Positions 15,491 to 28,800 of a DNA stretch of 64,000 bases are shown piece by piece. Both the position numbers and the translations under genes were made by a program. Under the pieces are notes generated by a model, which had not been told where the DNA came from, searched no databases, and worked only from the letters and a program-made list of their open reading frames with translations. Numbering within the stretch: position 1 is the first letter of the stretch; each line of letters starts with the position of its first letter. The DNA is from Ananas comosus (lineage: Eukaryota; Streptophyta; Magnoliopsida; Poales; Bromeliaceae): positions 10,598,334-10,662,333 of the forward strand of contig NC_033632.1 of the NCBI RefSeq assembly GCF_001540865.1. Reading direction: 5' to 3'.

Positions 15491-16191
15491 TTTTTAAATT
15501 TAGCATTAAGAGCGTGTCTAATTTCTCAAAAATGTGTGAAAAGAAAAATCTTAAGGAAAAAAATTTCACGAATTTTTGTTTTCCTAAAAAAATTTAGAAA
15601 AACGAAAATACTAGTATTCCATGAAATATGAATTTTTTTCTTCAAAATGCATATATTTTTTTTTAATGAAACGGATGAAAAATTAAAAAAAAGGATTTTC
15701 CATGTAAAATTTTTTTTCTTGAATTTTTATATTGTTTTGAGAAACCAAACAACCCATAAGTGATTTTTAGTGTATCATTTAAATATTACATGGTTTTTAA
15801 TTTTATTTTTCGTCAGCGTCACCGTTATCTCCTCCGTTAAAACTGCCGTGTGCCGCACACGTGCGGTGAAGATGCCTGACAAAGATCAACAAAAATGGCA
15901 TGAACTCCTTAGGATTTAGTGTACTTTTGGCTCAAAAATGGAAATTGAAACCAGAATAGAAATGAGAAGGGATTGAAAAATCGAATTCAAAATGATGAAA
16001 ATTAAATTTGTATTTAAATTTAAACTCAAAAATTGAACTTCAAATTTGAATTTACAATTCAAATTCAAGTTCAAAATCAAAATTTAAATTTAGAACCAAG
16101 TTCATTTATCAAATTTATACTAGAATTTTAAATTTGAGCTGAAAAAAATAATAAAACTAAAAAGTTAATCTTATAATTTAAATTTAAAATN

Positions 16192-16271
<80 letters not shown>

Positions 16272-17978
16272 AATTTAAATAATTATTAGTGAAAAAAGAG
16301 AGGTTCTTTTCTCAATTCCTTATGGAATCAAAGTTAATCTCTACCTCCATCATGTGAATTATTTTAGAAAATTTGATTTTCTCGAAATGAAAGTCGAAAT
16401 ACTAATCCCTGAAATCAAACACCAACAATAGAAATAAATGATTCCGATTTCCAACTCAAGTCTCGAACCCTTCTAACCAAACATTCTCTTAATCCTGATA
16501 GTTTTTGGAGAGTTCTCGACTGTGAAAAAGTGACAATTCACGACGCACGTAAGCGGCACTCGACGGTTTTATCGGAAAAGATAACGAGGTACTAATAGAA
16601 AGCGAAAACAGAAACTACATAAATAGTACTTGAGTAATATAGTTAAAGTCCGAAAGTACTAAAATAGAAAAGCGGTTACCACAAATGAGTATCTAAAATT
16701 TACTTACAGGACCGTTTCGTTCAAGCTTTTAATATTCCTCAAATGTTCTATAATTTATATTTGGAATGACAAGTTCGATACTAATTTACCAGACCATATG
16801 GTTTGAAAGGTTGTTAACGGACTAGTAATAATTCCCATCAAATCAAATATGAAAAATAAAAATACATCCTAATTCATAATAACACAGTATTTCTACTATC
16901 TAAGAATCTGCAGTGATTCTACTATTTCGGTAACATCTTTACAATTATCCAACTTGAGCTGAATAGTAATAACTTTAAATATTTTTAATAAAAATACAGA
17001 GGATTACGAAAATATTATAAATCGTAACAAAAAAAACTACATATTTTTATTTTTTTTGTAAAATGTTATTTATATTTACAATGGACTCTTACAAAAAAAA
17101 AAAAAAAAACCATAAAGTGAGAAAATTATAAATTTCTGATCTCAAGATTTGCTTATTGTTATTGTATTAAAATTTATCAAACATTTACCATATAATTCAA
17201 TTACTTAGCAATATAATCATTAAGTACCCACAAACTTAAAAAATAAACAAAAAATTTAGAAAAATAAAATTAACAAATAAAAAAAGCAACTAAATAAATA
17301 AATAAATTTTTTTTTAAGAACAACTTTACCAAAATTTTGAGGAGAACAAAAAAAAAAAAGAAAAAAAAAAAAAACTTCACCAAATTCAATACGAATGCGG
17401 AACGTGTGATTATGGTTTTGGCAGTTTAGGTTTAGCCACTGATTACCTGTTTTGTACCGAACAGCAAACACCACAACACCGTCCACGTAGCACGATAACA
17501 ATCGTTTAATTACACGTGTTAAAATATTATTGGTTGAAAACGATGTTTCTTGTTGGAGGAATAACAGTGGATCCCAATCACGCGCGCACCGCGCCACTCC
17601 GCAGCGCTTTCGCGCGCGATTACGGCGACACGCTTTCTCTACTACTTCGCTATTTTTATTTTGTTTTATGAAATAAAATAAAATAAAATAATATAAATAT
17701 ACCCCTTCACTTATAGAATATTTTGAAATTGGCCCCCCTTAGTTGTACTTTTTGTCTTTGGGTTTATTCTTTCTTATGTTTCAATTTTTTTTATTTAAAT
17801 TATCCCCAAGCTAGTTAACTTAATAAATTTTGTAGAATTTAATATTTTATTTCCTAATTTGCGGGCAATTTTTAATTAGTAAAACCCTCCATAGACTTTT
17901 TTTTTTTTTAGCTTAAAGATATTTTAGTAACTTAAATTAGAAATTATATTAAATTTAATAGCTCTATTTACTAAAAGG
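15491..17978. other. intergenic; no gene seen
   Basis: AT-rich with a long (TA)n array at 16192-16268. A small GC-rich patch lies at 17565-17640 (gcgcgcaccgcgccactccg) after a less AT-rich stretch from 17395. The patch has no exon I can support; it may be a lost promoter or exon. Confidence 0.5.
16192..16268. repeat. (TA)n microsatellite next to an ambiguous base
   Basis: About 38 TA units directly after an N at 16191, so its true length is uncertain. Confidence 0.95.
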
Positions 17979-18336
17979 ATAAACTTCAAATACTACCCCT
18001 GTGGTTTGATACTTTCTCAATTTAGTACCCTGTGATTTAAAGTATATTAAGTTAATGTCCTCTGGTTTCATTTTTATCTTTTTGTCAACTTTTCTGTTAA
18101 TATTTTGTTAAATTATATATAAAAAAAACTTTAGATATTCCATCTAAATTTATCGAATATTCATTTTAGTATTCTTTAGTTTTAACTTTGTTACTAATTT
18201 GACGAAAAAAAATTAGTGGAATCGATAATAAAAAAATAAAAATAAAACCACATGGTACTAAATTGATACACTTTAAACTACAGAATACTAAAGTGAAAAA
18301 GTGTAAAACCACAGGGGTGGTATTTGAAGTTGTTTC
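17979..18336. mobile_element. family A foldback MITE (copy 4, best preserved)
   Basis: About 358 bp. Left arm aaacttcaaatactacccct and right arm aggggtggtatttgaagttg are inverted, and the inversion continues about 100 bp inward. The 11-base string ttactaaaagg stands at both 17968-17978 and 18337-18347, an exact direct repeat that marks the insertion. Length fits a 9-11-bp Mutator-type duplication. Non-coding. Confidence 0.9.
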
Positions 18337-18811
18337 TTACTAAAAGGTAGTTAAAAGTATTAAGCTTAATAAAATTCGTATTAAGTAAATGAATATATAA
18401 GAAAGAAAAAAGTTTAAGGACCTACTTCAAAATAACCAATAGCTAGAGGGGGTCTGCGTATATCCTCACCTGTAAAATATCTACATCATCGTACAAATTC
18501 TCATTAACAAAGATAATTTAAAAATTGAGTTTAATTAATATAATAAAAAAATATAACGGCATATAAACTGCTAATTAATTACGTTATTACAACAGTTATT
18601 AATGTTAAAAAATATCATTATAAAATAAAATAAATTGCAATTACTACCTAAATCAAAGGTCATAAATCCATCTCTTTATAGAAAAAAAAAAGAAATTATA
18701 TTATTCAAATATAAATATATATAAATATATATATTTATATACAAATGTGAGAAAAAGGACACGAAAAAAAAAAAAAATCCTCTTCATGTATTCATAAGGA
18801 GAGTGCGAAGA
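18337..18811. other. AT-rich region upstream of the CCCH gene
   Basis: No repeat or exon recognised; presumably distal promoter. Confidence 0.4.
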
Positions 18812-18812
18812 G

Positions 18813-18817
<5 letters not shown>

Positions 18818-18851
<34 letters not shown>
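18818..18851. repeat. (GA)n tract in the CCCH gene 5' region
   Basis: About 17 GA units, some 355 bp before the start codon, followed by cgatcgatcg repeats. GA/CT tracts are common in plant 5' regions and can bind BBR/BPC factors. Transcript start not known. Confidence 0.85.
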
Positions 18852-18854
<3 letters not shown>

Positions 18855-19204
18855 ATGAGAAGAGTGGAATAAAGATCGATTAAATCGATCGATCGATTCG
18901 CGGAATTCGATCGATTTTGGGGGCGAAATCGATCGCTAGTTTTGTGTTTGATTCGAAATTTTGGGAGCGATCGGTTTGATTCGATTCCCAAATGTGGAAA
19001 CCCTCCACAATTTGATCGATCGGTTGATCTTTTGTTGTTATTGGTAGTGTTGTTGTTGGTGCGATTGAGTGAGGGGTTGGTCGATTTGAGATTGTCGTTT
19101 TCGGTTGCTCGGATTGGGAAGGGATTGGGGATTGGATTGGGTTGGATTAATTTGGATTAGATTGGAGTGTTAGGGTTTTGGTTTGGAGTGTTTGGTTCTC
19201 GCCA

Positions 19205-21773
19205 ATGCCGGAGAACGGGGAGCTGAATCGTCCCGTGTCAAATCCGGCCAATGCTTCTCCCGACGACGAGCTCGAAGGTTTAATTTTTGATTTTTTTTTT
19301 CCGTCTTTTTGTATGACATGATTATTTCTGCACTGTTTAGATCAATCTTTTGAACAATATGATATCATAGCGCAGTGAGTTCGCTTTCCCACATTCGACA
19401 TTTAGTGGCATATTGCTGTTTTAGTTATCTCTTCTGTCAGTGTACTTAGTATGGCGTCTCAGATATCAAACATACATGTGAGTAGGGTTGTTAAGACTAT
19501 CAACATCTACTTTTTAATGTACTATATATTTGCTACTTCATCTTTCCTAGTTTAATCTACTGTAAAATTGCTTTTGAATGCATCATTTTGCTCTATCTGT
19601 GGGAAGTGATAGTTAGGGATAGAAGTTATTGAGATGGGCTTGACTTGTGATTTTGGGTGTAGAGAGGATGTGGGGGTTAAAAGTGGACGATGGGCCGCCG
19701 GATTGGGCCGACGGCCACGGGAGTCCGTATCCTTATCGTCCCGGCGAGCCGAATTGCATTTTCTACATGAGGACAGGGACATGTGGTTATGGTAGCAAGT
19801 GCCGATACAATCATCCTGCTTATTACTTTGGGCAGGTGAGAGCATAGGTGATTTTATTACCGCTGAGAACCAAAATAGCTTACTTATTTTTATCGTTAAT
19901 GAACTTTAAGTTTCTTTATATGTCCAGAATACTTATCTCTCTCTCTTTCATTTTCGACTCTTTGTAGAAATCATTGTAGGTGTTGAGAGGATTACTTTAT
20001 TTACTAGTTAATTTGTGATAGGTAATTCAGTATGGGGGCGAACTTCCGCAGCGAGAAGGTCAGCCTGATTGCCAGGTACTAATGCTTTCAATGTATGGCT
20101 ACTAATTTTATCATGTAAGCTGCTTAGTTCTTCTTTTAAGTGAGTCAACACGATAGTTTAATCGAATGTGCTTGATGAATGACGTATTTATGGCAGACTG
20201 CTTTATAGGTTTACTAATCGGTTTAATTAGAAGATCAGAACAAGGGAATAAGTGAAATCCTACTGAGTCGAGAGTACTTGTCATGCATTTTGTTGATAAA
20301 AGGTGAACGATTTGGTGCCCTAACCAAGTGAAAATGATCTCTCTTCCCTAGAGAGCTACATGTAGTGTCATGCGATATGTGTAAACAAACTAAACTTTCA
20401 GGATCTTTTCCCCAACAAAGAACCTAACCTTTCAAAACCACAAAATGAATGTCAACACCTCCTATACTTGCTTTAATCACTTGCTATTAAATGTCTATAA
20501 ACCAGCTATGGTGACTTACGCATATCATTGGGATTGGAGAACTGATAATACTTTTGTTGGTATTTCTTGAATTAGCAAATTTTAGTATTTTAGAATGTTT
20601 AGCGTTTGCAATTTTTTGAGCAGAAAGTTAAAACTACGGCACAAACACAATGGGCTCAGTTTGTGCGTCTTGAGTTTTTGTAGAAGTATTGTTTAAGGAA
20701 GCTACAATGGCATTTTATTGAAATCCTCCATAGCCTCCTGCTATAGCTAGAAGCAGAATCTTCAAATGGAAGGTCATGCTTCTAGGCTCAAAAGCTCATT
20801 TCTGCTTATTCCTCATGGCAAGAGCTCCATACTTTCTTTGTTTGCCATGCATTTAGTCTTTTGCTCCTAAAAACAGGCCAAAAAGGCATCACGAACTTAA
20901 TTGAGAATATTGAATCATCAAATAATAAAAGCATGCCTTAGAAGAGGTGGTAGCATTACCTCTTCAGAAGCTTGTCATTACGAGTCTTTATTTTGCACGA
21001 GGATAAATGCTTTGACTTGTGTATGCAACTTCCAAGCTGAGAACAAGCATGAAATGTTACATCTATACTTGGTAAAGGTAACGACACGTTTTTCCATATA
21101 ATGAACATATTCATAATCTAGAATATTTTAAATTTCTTTTCCAAATTAGATTCTTTGTCTTGGATTTTTCTTTTGGAAATGTCTGAACTTGTTAGGTTAG
21201 GCTTTTCAACATGTATGACATTGTGTATATACCTATTGTTGAAGAATGCTTGGATGATTATACATGATAATTTTAGGGATTTTCTTGCTGTTTGAACTAG
21301 AAAAATAACTACATAACTGGCCATACATGCATATATTTGCTCCATTATTAGTAAGTTATGATATCTAAATGGCACTGCTAGCAATCATGTTTGGTCATAG
21401 AGCATTGGAATGTGCTAATTTAAAATGCTGAATGACAATTAGTTTAGTACATTGATGCCTTATTAGTCCATGGTGTATACAAGACTTTACTTCTCAGAAG
21501 AATCCGTATAATAATTGATGTTCTCTTTTTTTCTTTTTTCTTTTTTTTTTGGAATAGAAGTTATGGGGCCTAGGCATTTTCTATGCTCTTATCAAACTTT
21601 CTTGGTTTTATCATTCAATTCCTGATAAGTATGATATTACTGTATTCTGCATGGGGTATCACATATCTTACATCTCATCTGTATGAGATGTTTTGTTATC
21701 TTAGTGATGCCTATGTTTGCGTAGTGAATCAATTGTGGAAGTAGAACAGGAAGAGCATCAACATGTGACCTAT

Positions 21774-21811
<38 letters not shown>

Positions 21812-21866
21812 TCTCTCCAGGTAACCATGGATATGGGTTCCAGTTATATAATGTTTTGCGAAGGAG

Positions 21867-21910
<44 letters not shown>

Positions 21911-24391
21911 CTGCACAATGATGGATATCTAATCTTGAACGAGATTATCACTAACTCTAAACTGTATCAAAAACTGGATGTTCAGCTTTTGTGAATGTTC
22001 ATCTATTGTGAATGTGGGTGTTCTGCATCAATGGATTTGTACTTATTGATGATTTTTGTTGTCTATTTCCAATTGAGTTTCTTACTGTTTAGATTGCTGG
22101 TCTTTGCAGATAATAGCCTGCGATATTTCCTATTTTGTTCTAGCTGTTTCATTATCAGGAATAATCCAAATTGACTTGTGAGTCTAGCCAAGGGGAAAAT
22201 GAAAATTCTCATTTGATTTCTTTTTTATCTTCAAAAGAACCTAAAAAATTGAGAGACTAATTCATTCCCACTGGGATTATTAGCATTCCAGTTTGGTTCG
22301 CTATTCCTATTCCGATCACAAACAAAAGTTTAAAAAGCGCTGCATGGTATGCAGGCAATTGATCGACCGCATAGCACATATGCAGTATGCAGCGCTTATG
22401 CAGGCGCATATGCAGTTTAGTTATTAATAATAAAAGGTATATATTATAAGAATATATAGTAACACTCATCCAAACAAAAGTCAAGAGAGAGACAGCTAAC
22501 ACTATTACACTAGTGATATTGCAGAAAATTAAAAAAGCATATAGTAAATTATATTATACGGCAAATATGTGGCTGCATATTTTTATGGCATACATGGATC
22601 AATATGCAGACTGACCATATATACTACTGCATATCAATATGCAATGCGTTTAAGTCAGCTAACCGCATATGCCGTCACATAGATTTCATTTTAAAACTAT
22701 TGTTTCCTTCAAGCCTATAAGCAGTAGAACCTTCATTGTCAAGAAAATATAATTGTTAACCTAATTTCCAAGGTTCATATATTAGTTTATCATGCATAGA
22801 TGAGTTGGGATAACGCGGAAAGCTTCCAAAATAATAACAGTTTATGGTTTTCTTGCAGTTCTTTTTGAAGACAGGAACTTGCAGGTTTGGGGGAACTTGT
22901 AAATACCATCATCCACGAGATAAAGTCAATGCACAACCTATCCAACTGAACTATCTTGGCCTGCCAATAAGAGAGGTAACTTGCTTCATCTGATTCCTAT
23001 TTTCGTATCTTAAATCCATTTTACGCTGCTATGGTCAACTTATATTTATTTTATACTTTCACATTTTGTAGGGTGAAAAACCATGTGCTTACTACATGAG
23101 GACAGGATCGTGTAAGTTTGGAGTTGCCTGCAAGTTCAATCACCCCCAGCCTTCCACTTCTGGATACATGTTTCCTGTCACATCCGGATCCTCTGCTTAT
23201 GGATCTACTGCTTCTTCAATGGTTTCCCCATCCGGTTTACCTTTAATGGGCGGGCTCTCAACATGGCCATTTTCAAGAACTCCTTATGCCCCTCACTCAC
23301 ATCTTCTTCTTCCACCAAACCAAAGCACTATGCCCATGCAACATGGTTGGAGCGCATACACGGTCAGCATCTAGAATCAAAATTAATTCTTTCGAAGACT
23401 ATTAAAATCATTAAATCTTGAAAAGTTTTACTAAGTCCTTTTCTTCCCATAACCATGTATAGCTGCTAAAATTTCTTTTGTTGCCGTCCTGTATCAGTAT
23501 CAGATAAAAAAAAATAGATTGTTTTAACTGATTTACTGTAAGTCATGTAACTGCTTAATCATGTAAACTGATAATGGGTGGTAATATCTTGTTATCACAC
23601 GAAAGTAAAACATTATTTTTTCTTATAAGTGGCACATGAAGCAAAAGTATTTTGGACTTAAACGCTTAATAATATACATTGTCAATTTATTGGTTATAAT
23701 ATAATTTAATAAAGTGTGATTGCACAAAAAGACTTCTTGTTCTTTGCCCGTTTCCTGTAACTAGACATATCATATGTATGTGTGTGTGTGTGTATATATA
23801 GGCATGTATATATATTTGTATGTATGTATATATATATGTATATGTATATGTGTGGAGTCCGTTTGTTATACTATTAGTAGCATGGAGGTCTCTGTTCTAC
23901 CAACTTGTTCTCAATGATACAGCTTCCAAATCGACGATCAGCTCTGTCAGATTTGATCTACACTATTGAAAGCATTTGAAAATTAAATTTTATAATTTTT
24001 TGACATCATTAACCTATCAAACGAGTAGTTTAAAAATGAATGGCTGAAAATAAAAATCTCATAAAAAATGATGATAAAATATTTGAATTTAAGATCATAG
24101 ATATTAATCTTACTCTAAGTAGTGAAAGAATTTTCTATAAAAATTTTATCAGATTTGGATTGTTTTACACCGTTAAATTGACAAATGCATCATATCGACC
24201 ATTAAAATTGTCAATTTTGAGAGCTTTTGATTACTAGCCAAATAATGTCAAAAAATTATGAAATTTAGTTTTCAAGTACTTTCAATAGTGTAGATCAAGT
24301 TTAACGGAGCTGATCGTCGATTTAGAAGCCGGATCATTGAAAACAACTTAGCAGCGCAAAGGGCTCTGTGTTACCGATAGTATAGCAGCCT

Positions 24392-24444
<53 letters not shown>

Positions 24445-25445
24445 GTTGAGCTAGAATACTATTGGTAACAAACGGGCCCCGTTGCTACTAATTTGTTTTT
24501 GATGTTGGAGCTTTTGAATAGACGATCAGCACTGTTGAACATGATCTAGACCACCGGAAGTGTCTAGAAATCAAATTTCATGTTTTTTTGTTATTGTTCT
24601 CTTGTGCATCAAGTGGACACAAAATAAAGGCCTAAAATTAAATATCCTTCAAAAAGTGATGATATGATTCTTATAATTGAGATGAAGATTATAGATCTTG
24701 TTTTAAATAGTTTAAAGAATTTTCTAACCAAAATTCAATTGATTTAGATTTCTTAATACTGTTAAACGAGCAAACGCCTCATATCGACCATTAAAATTAT
24801 AAATTTTGCAATCCTTTGATCATTAGTTAATGAGGTCAAAAAATTTTGAAATTTGATTTCTAAATATTTCAAATATTATAGATTATGTTTAACGGTGTTG
24901 ATTGTCAATTCGCAGGCTCCATCATCGAAAACAAATCGGTAGCAACGGAGCCCGTTTGCTATCAATAGTATTCTAGCCCAACTCTATATATGTGTATATA
25001 TAGAGAGAGAGTTGGGCTATAATTCTATTAATAGTGTAGGAATAATATTTACTATCAACTTTTTAACCATTGCATATTTAGAGTTTAGTAGTGATTGGTG
25101 AAATAATAATAATCCAAGGGTGGAAAAGTTGATAGTAAATACTATTCATATACTATCAATAGTATATACTAGGTGAACTATATATATATATGCATATAGA
25201 GAGAGAGAAAGAGAAAGAAGAGCTACTATGCTATTGGAAACATAGAGGATCCGTTGCTTCCGACCTTTTGGCCCTTAGATCAACTCCTTTGATCATTTTT
25301 AACCTTTGAATTAATACAATTACCTTGTGGGGATCACTCAACCCTAGGGGGGACCACAATCATCCTAACCATAGAATTCTTAATTTTCTTAATTCAACGG
25401 TCAAAGCATCAAATTCTCTATTCTTCTGATAGTATAGTAGCTCTA

Positions 25446-25491
<46 letters not shown>

Positions 25492-25811
25492 TCCGGCTAC
25501 TATTTCTAGTCTATATGACTAGAATAAGATTTATCACTTTTCTTAAAAGATATTTTAAAAGTAGCGTAAACCTAACAAAATGTGGCAATTTGAGTGTTTG
25601 TGTGGTGTAGCCGGTAATTTTAACAGTTAAAACTCTAGAAAACTAGTGATCAGTTTACTACAGCTTTTTTAGACTTTAAATCAAAGGTTTATGAAAGTTA
25701 TCACATCTAGTTCAGATTGCCTCGGCTAGCAGCTAAACCTTCGGCATAGTAGCTTTTGTTGAACCATCGTGCCTCGCGAGGCACGATGGCTATCGNNNNN
25801 NNNNNNNNNNN

Positions 25812-25847
<36 letters not shown>

Positions 25848-28800
25848 GCTTGGTAGCTCTTGCTTTTTATCTAAAGATAACTACAGCTGCACTTTGCATG
25901 ATATTGAGGATTTACTTGCAACGTACAACATGCTATATTTTGGAGTTCCTGTTGAACAATAGTCATACATACCTAAGTAGTAGAAAGGTTGGAGAGTTAT
26001 TTGCTACATGTATCTGTGTACAATTGGTTTACGGGATTTAATACGCTTCCACAGGATCTTTTACTTGGTGCTTCGCCTGTCTAATTTGAGAGCAGCCTTA
26101 CTTATTTCGATGATATGTAGAAACTAGTGTCAAGCAATCAATATTACCGACTGCAAAACAATAGACAGATAATAGTGTTGGTCAGTCAATAGGATATATG
26201 TCTGCTTTTGTGCAAAGAGTGCCTGTAGAAACTAGTTTTTTTTTCCCCCTTTTCTTTCAAAAAAAAAAAAAAACAAAAAAAAGGTCTAGCTTATAAGTTA
26301 CAACTTTGTTATCTTTATCAAACTAGGGAGCCTTTCAGTTTTCTAGATCAGTGATTAGGACAATAAAATAATGGATCATAAAGTAGACAATCTGTGCTCG
26401 AGTCTTTTATACTTGTTATATCGCATAGCTGTGTACAACTGTACACCTTGATACGTCTATAGATGTTCTTCTCTATCTCTGTGTTCTAGTGTCACCAACA
26501 ATCTTCTTGCATTGCAACTACGGAAAACACTGAAACATTTTTTTTGGCTATGTCCAAGTTGATGTGCGGACAAATTGTTATTAACCTACTACAAAAGGTA
26601 TTAAAACGTTCTTTGTTCATAAACTCCCTTTTGAGTGGGTTGCTTTTCTTTTTTATTTTGAGCTGTTTATTTCGTACACATTATTTTCAGGACATCTTTA
26701 GTAGTCTTAGGAGAGCAATTTTTGTTACTGTGCTATTTGTCCTCTTTTTCCATTGTTTTATTTAGTCCTTGGATCATATATATAATTTGGAGGCAGTATC
26801 TCTGGTTGATCAATTATTCATCATAGAATAATCTGTTTCTTGCATTTTAATTTTCGTCGAAGTCAGAAGATGTTTTCACCAGTAAGTCAGAAGTTGACAC
26901 CAATTAGTGTTGGAGACCACCTTAATTTGTTTTCCTTTCCAAGGGTCACTCAAGTGAATACTCATGCTTACTTGAATATAAGTTTCTCCATGAACATATA
27001 ACTTTAGTGGTCCATGATTTGTTATTAATAATGTCTAATTCCCTCTACCAGTTGTGACATATCCTCTCTCCCAAACATATGGTAGTTATATGGTAGCTCC
27101 TCTTAGATGATCATATGATACGAGGATGGCTCCCTAGGCTCATGTGTCCAAAACTTACTAAATTCCATCTATGCTGCTAGCTTAGTGAATTTCACTTTTC
27201 CTGTTTAGTTAAGAATTATTTCTTTTCATGACTTGGTCGGATGGTTTGATTGAGATAAATAGTTGGGATACCTTCATCCACCCCTACTCACATAATCAGC
27301 TAAGAGGAGCTCCTCATCAAAGTTACATCCCTCCTCACCTGGATTTATCTTTAGCTCTTCAATAAAACTGCCAAACAGACATGAGATCCAATGGCTAACA
27401 CTGAGCTCTCTTGTGGAATGCATCGCATGTTGTTTAATTTCACTGTTGTCTTTTGAAGAAAAGGTATGATGAAGTCTGTGAATCATGTCGATATTAGCTC
27501 TTTCTATAGACTCAGTGACTCGTAATCTATGTCAGCACTATTTGCTTGACAGTTTGCCTGAGAATATTCCTCCTTTTGCTTTCTTTTCCTTTTTCTTAGT
27601 TCTGTTGCTTGAAACTTTTGGTTGTGTTAAAAATCATTATTACAGTTCTTTTTCACGGATCTCCTGCTACTTTCAGCTTTGTCTTCTCGTTGCTATTTGT
27701 GGCTAGTCTCTATAATGATGAAATTTTCAGCAAGCTAAGTGTTAAAAAAATATTGTTTTTTCACGTCATGTTTCGAATATTTAATCTAGGATCTAGAGAA
27801 CTTGCTGTCTTTTCATGTACTGTTATATCAGATATAATTCTAGCTAAGAGCTTCTAAGGCATGTTTGGTTCGTAAATTGGAATCAGAACTGGTAACAGAT
27901 TTGGAATGGGTTGCAATTGAAATGGCGATGACCAATACCATTAGTCCGTTTGGTTGGCAACCATGATAGGTATTGGACTGAATGATTGTCCATTCCACCG
28001 CGGGATAAGATTCCACTCTGGCCATCTAGGCCTGATTCAAATTGGGGGATCAGACGATTTCTGTTCCACCTTGGGATGGGATTCAGAGTGAGATTCCCTC
28101 ATACCAAACTGTCGGGATTGGAGACGGTCATTCAGATTCCCATTCCAAGCGCAAAAATTCTGCAACCAAACATGCTCTAATATCACACTGAAATTCACAC
28201 ATGCTTTTTTCACATACGGCAGGACGGTGTGAACCAGATTTCTTCTGCCAAGAATCACACAGAATCAGGTTCGAGCACTCCATCTAATCTTCCAGATAGG
28301 CCTGGTCAACCGGACTGCCAATACTTCATGAAAACTGGAACCTGCAAATATGGAACTTCATGCAAGTATCATCACCCAAAAGAGAGGAGAAATCAAGTTG
28401 CTGTGAGCACTGTTGGACCCCTCGGACTTCCTCTAAGACCGGTAAGATATTCCATTTTTTTATCTCTGCTTTTGTTTCCTTTGAGGAAAATGTATTGGGT
28501 GTTCCTGCAACATTACAGTCCATAAACCTTTGTATGATGTTTCGCACTTGCATTCCTAACACTATTGGTTGTTAAAATCCTTGATGTTAGTTATGCCGTG
28601 TGCTCGGCAGATGATCGGTTTTATGTAAAATGACCAATTTAATCCTGTTCAAAATAATTTGCACAAAAAAGAGAAAAAATAGTCCCTTTACAAGAAAAAT
28701 GTTACATGCCGTGATTAATGATGCCAGGGATGCAATTGTGAAATGCAGCAAATTTCACGATTAAATTGCTTAAGTGAAGAATTTTGGGCACTTGAGTTGC

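Larger units (their letters stand above)
20076..22858 (+). other. intron 3 of the CCCH gene
   Basis: 2.8 kb between gtactaat and ttcttgcag. Holds two (CT)n runs and a 400-bp segment rich in atgcag motifs (22257-22690). No nested gene seen. Confidence 0.85.
23363..28222 (+). other. intron 5 of the CCCH gene, swollen by transposons
   Basis: 4.9 kb between gtcagcat and acggcag. The first half carries several family B type elements with TA, CT and GA microsatellites between them, and an assembly gap. A Tourist-like MITE sits 45 bp before exon 6. The stretch 25860-27840 shows no recognisable repeat or gene. Confidence 0.85.
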
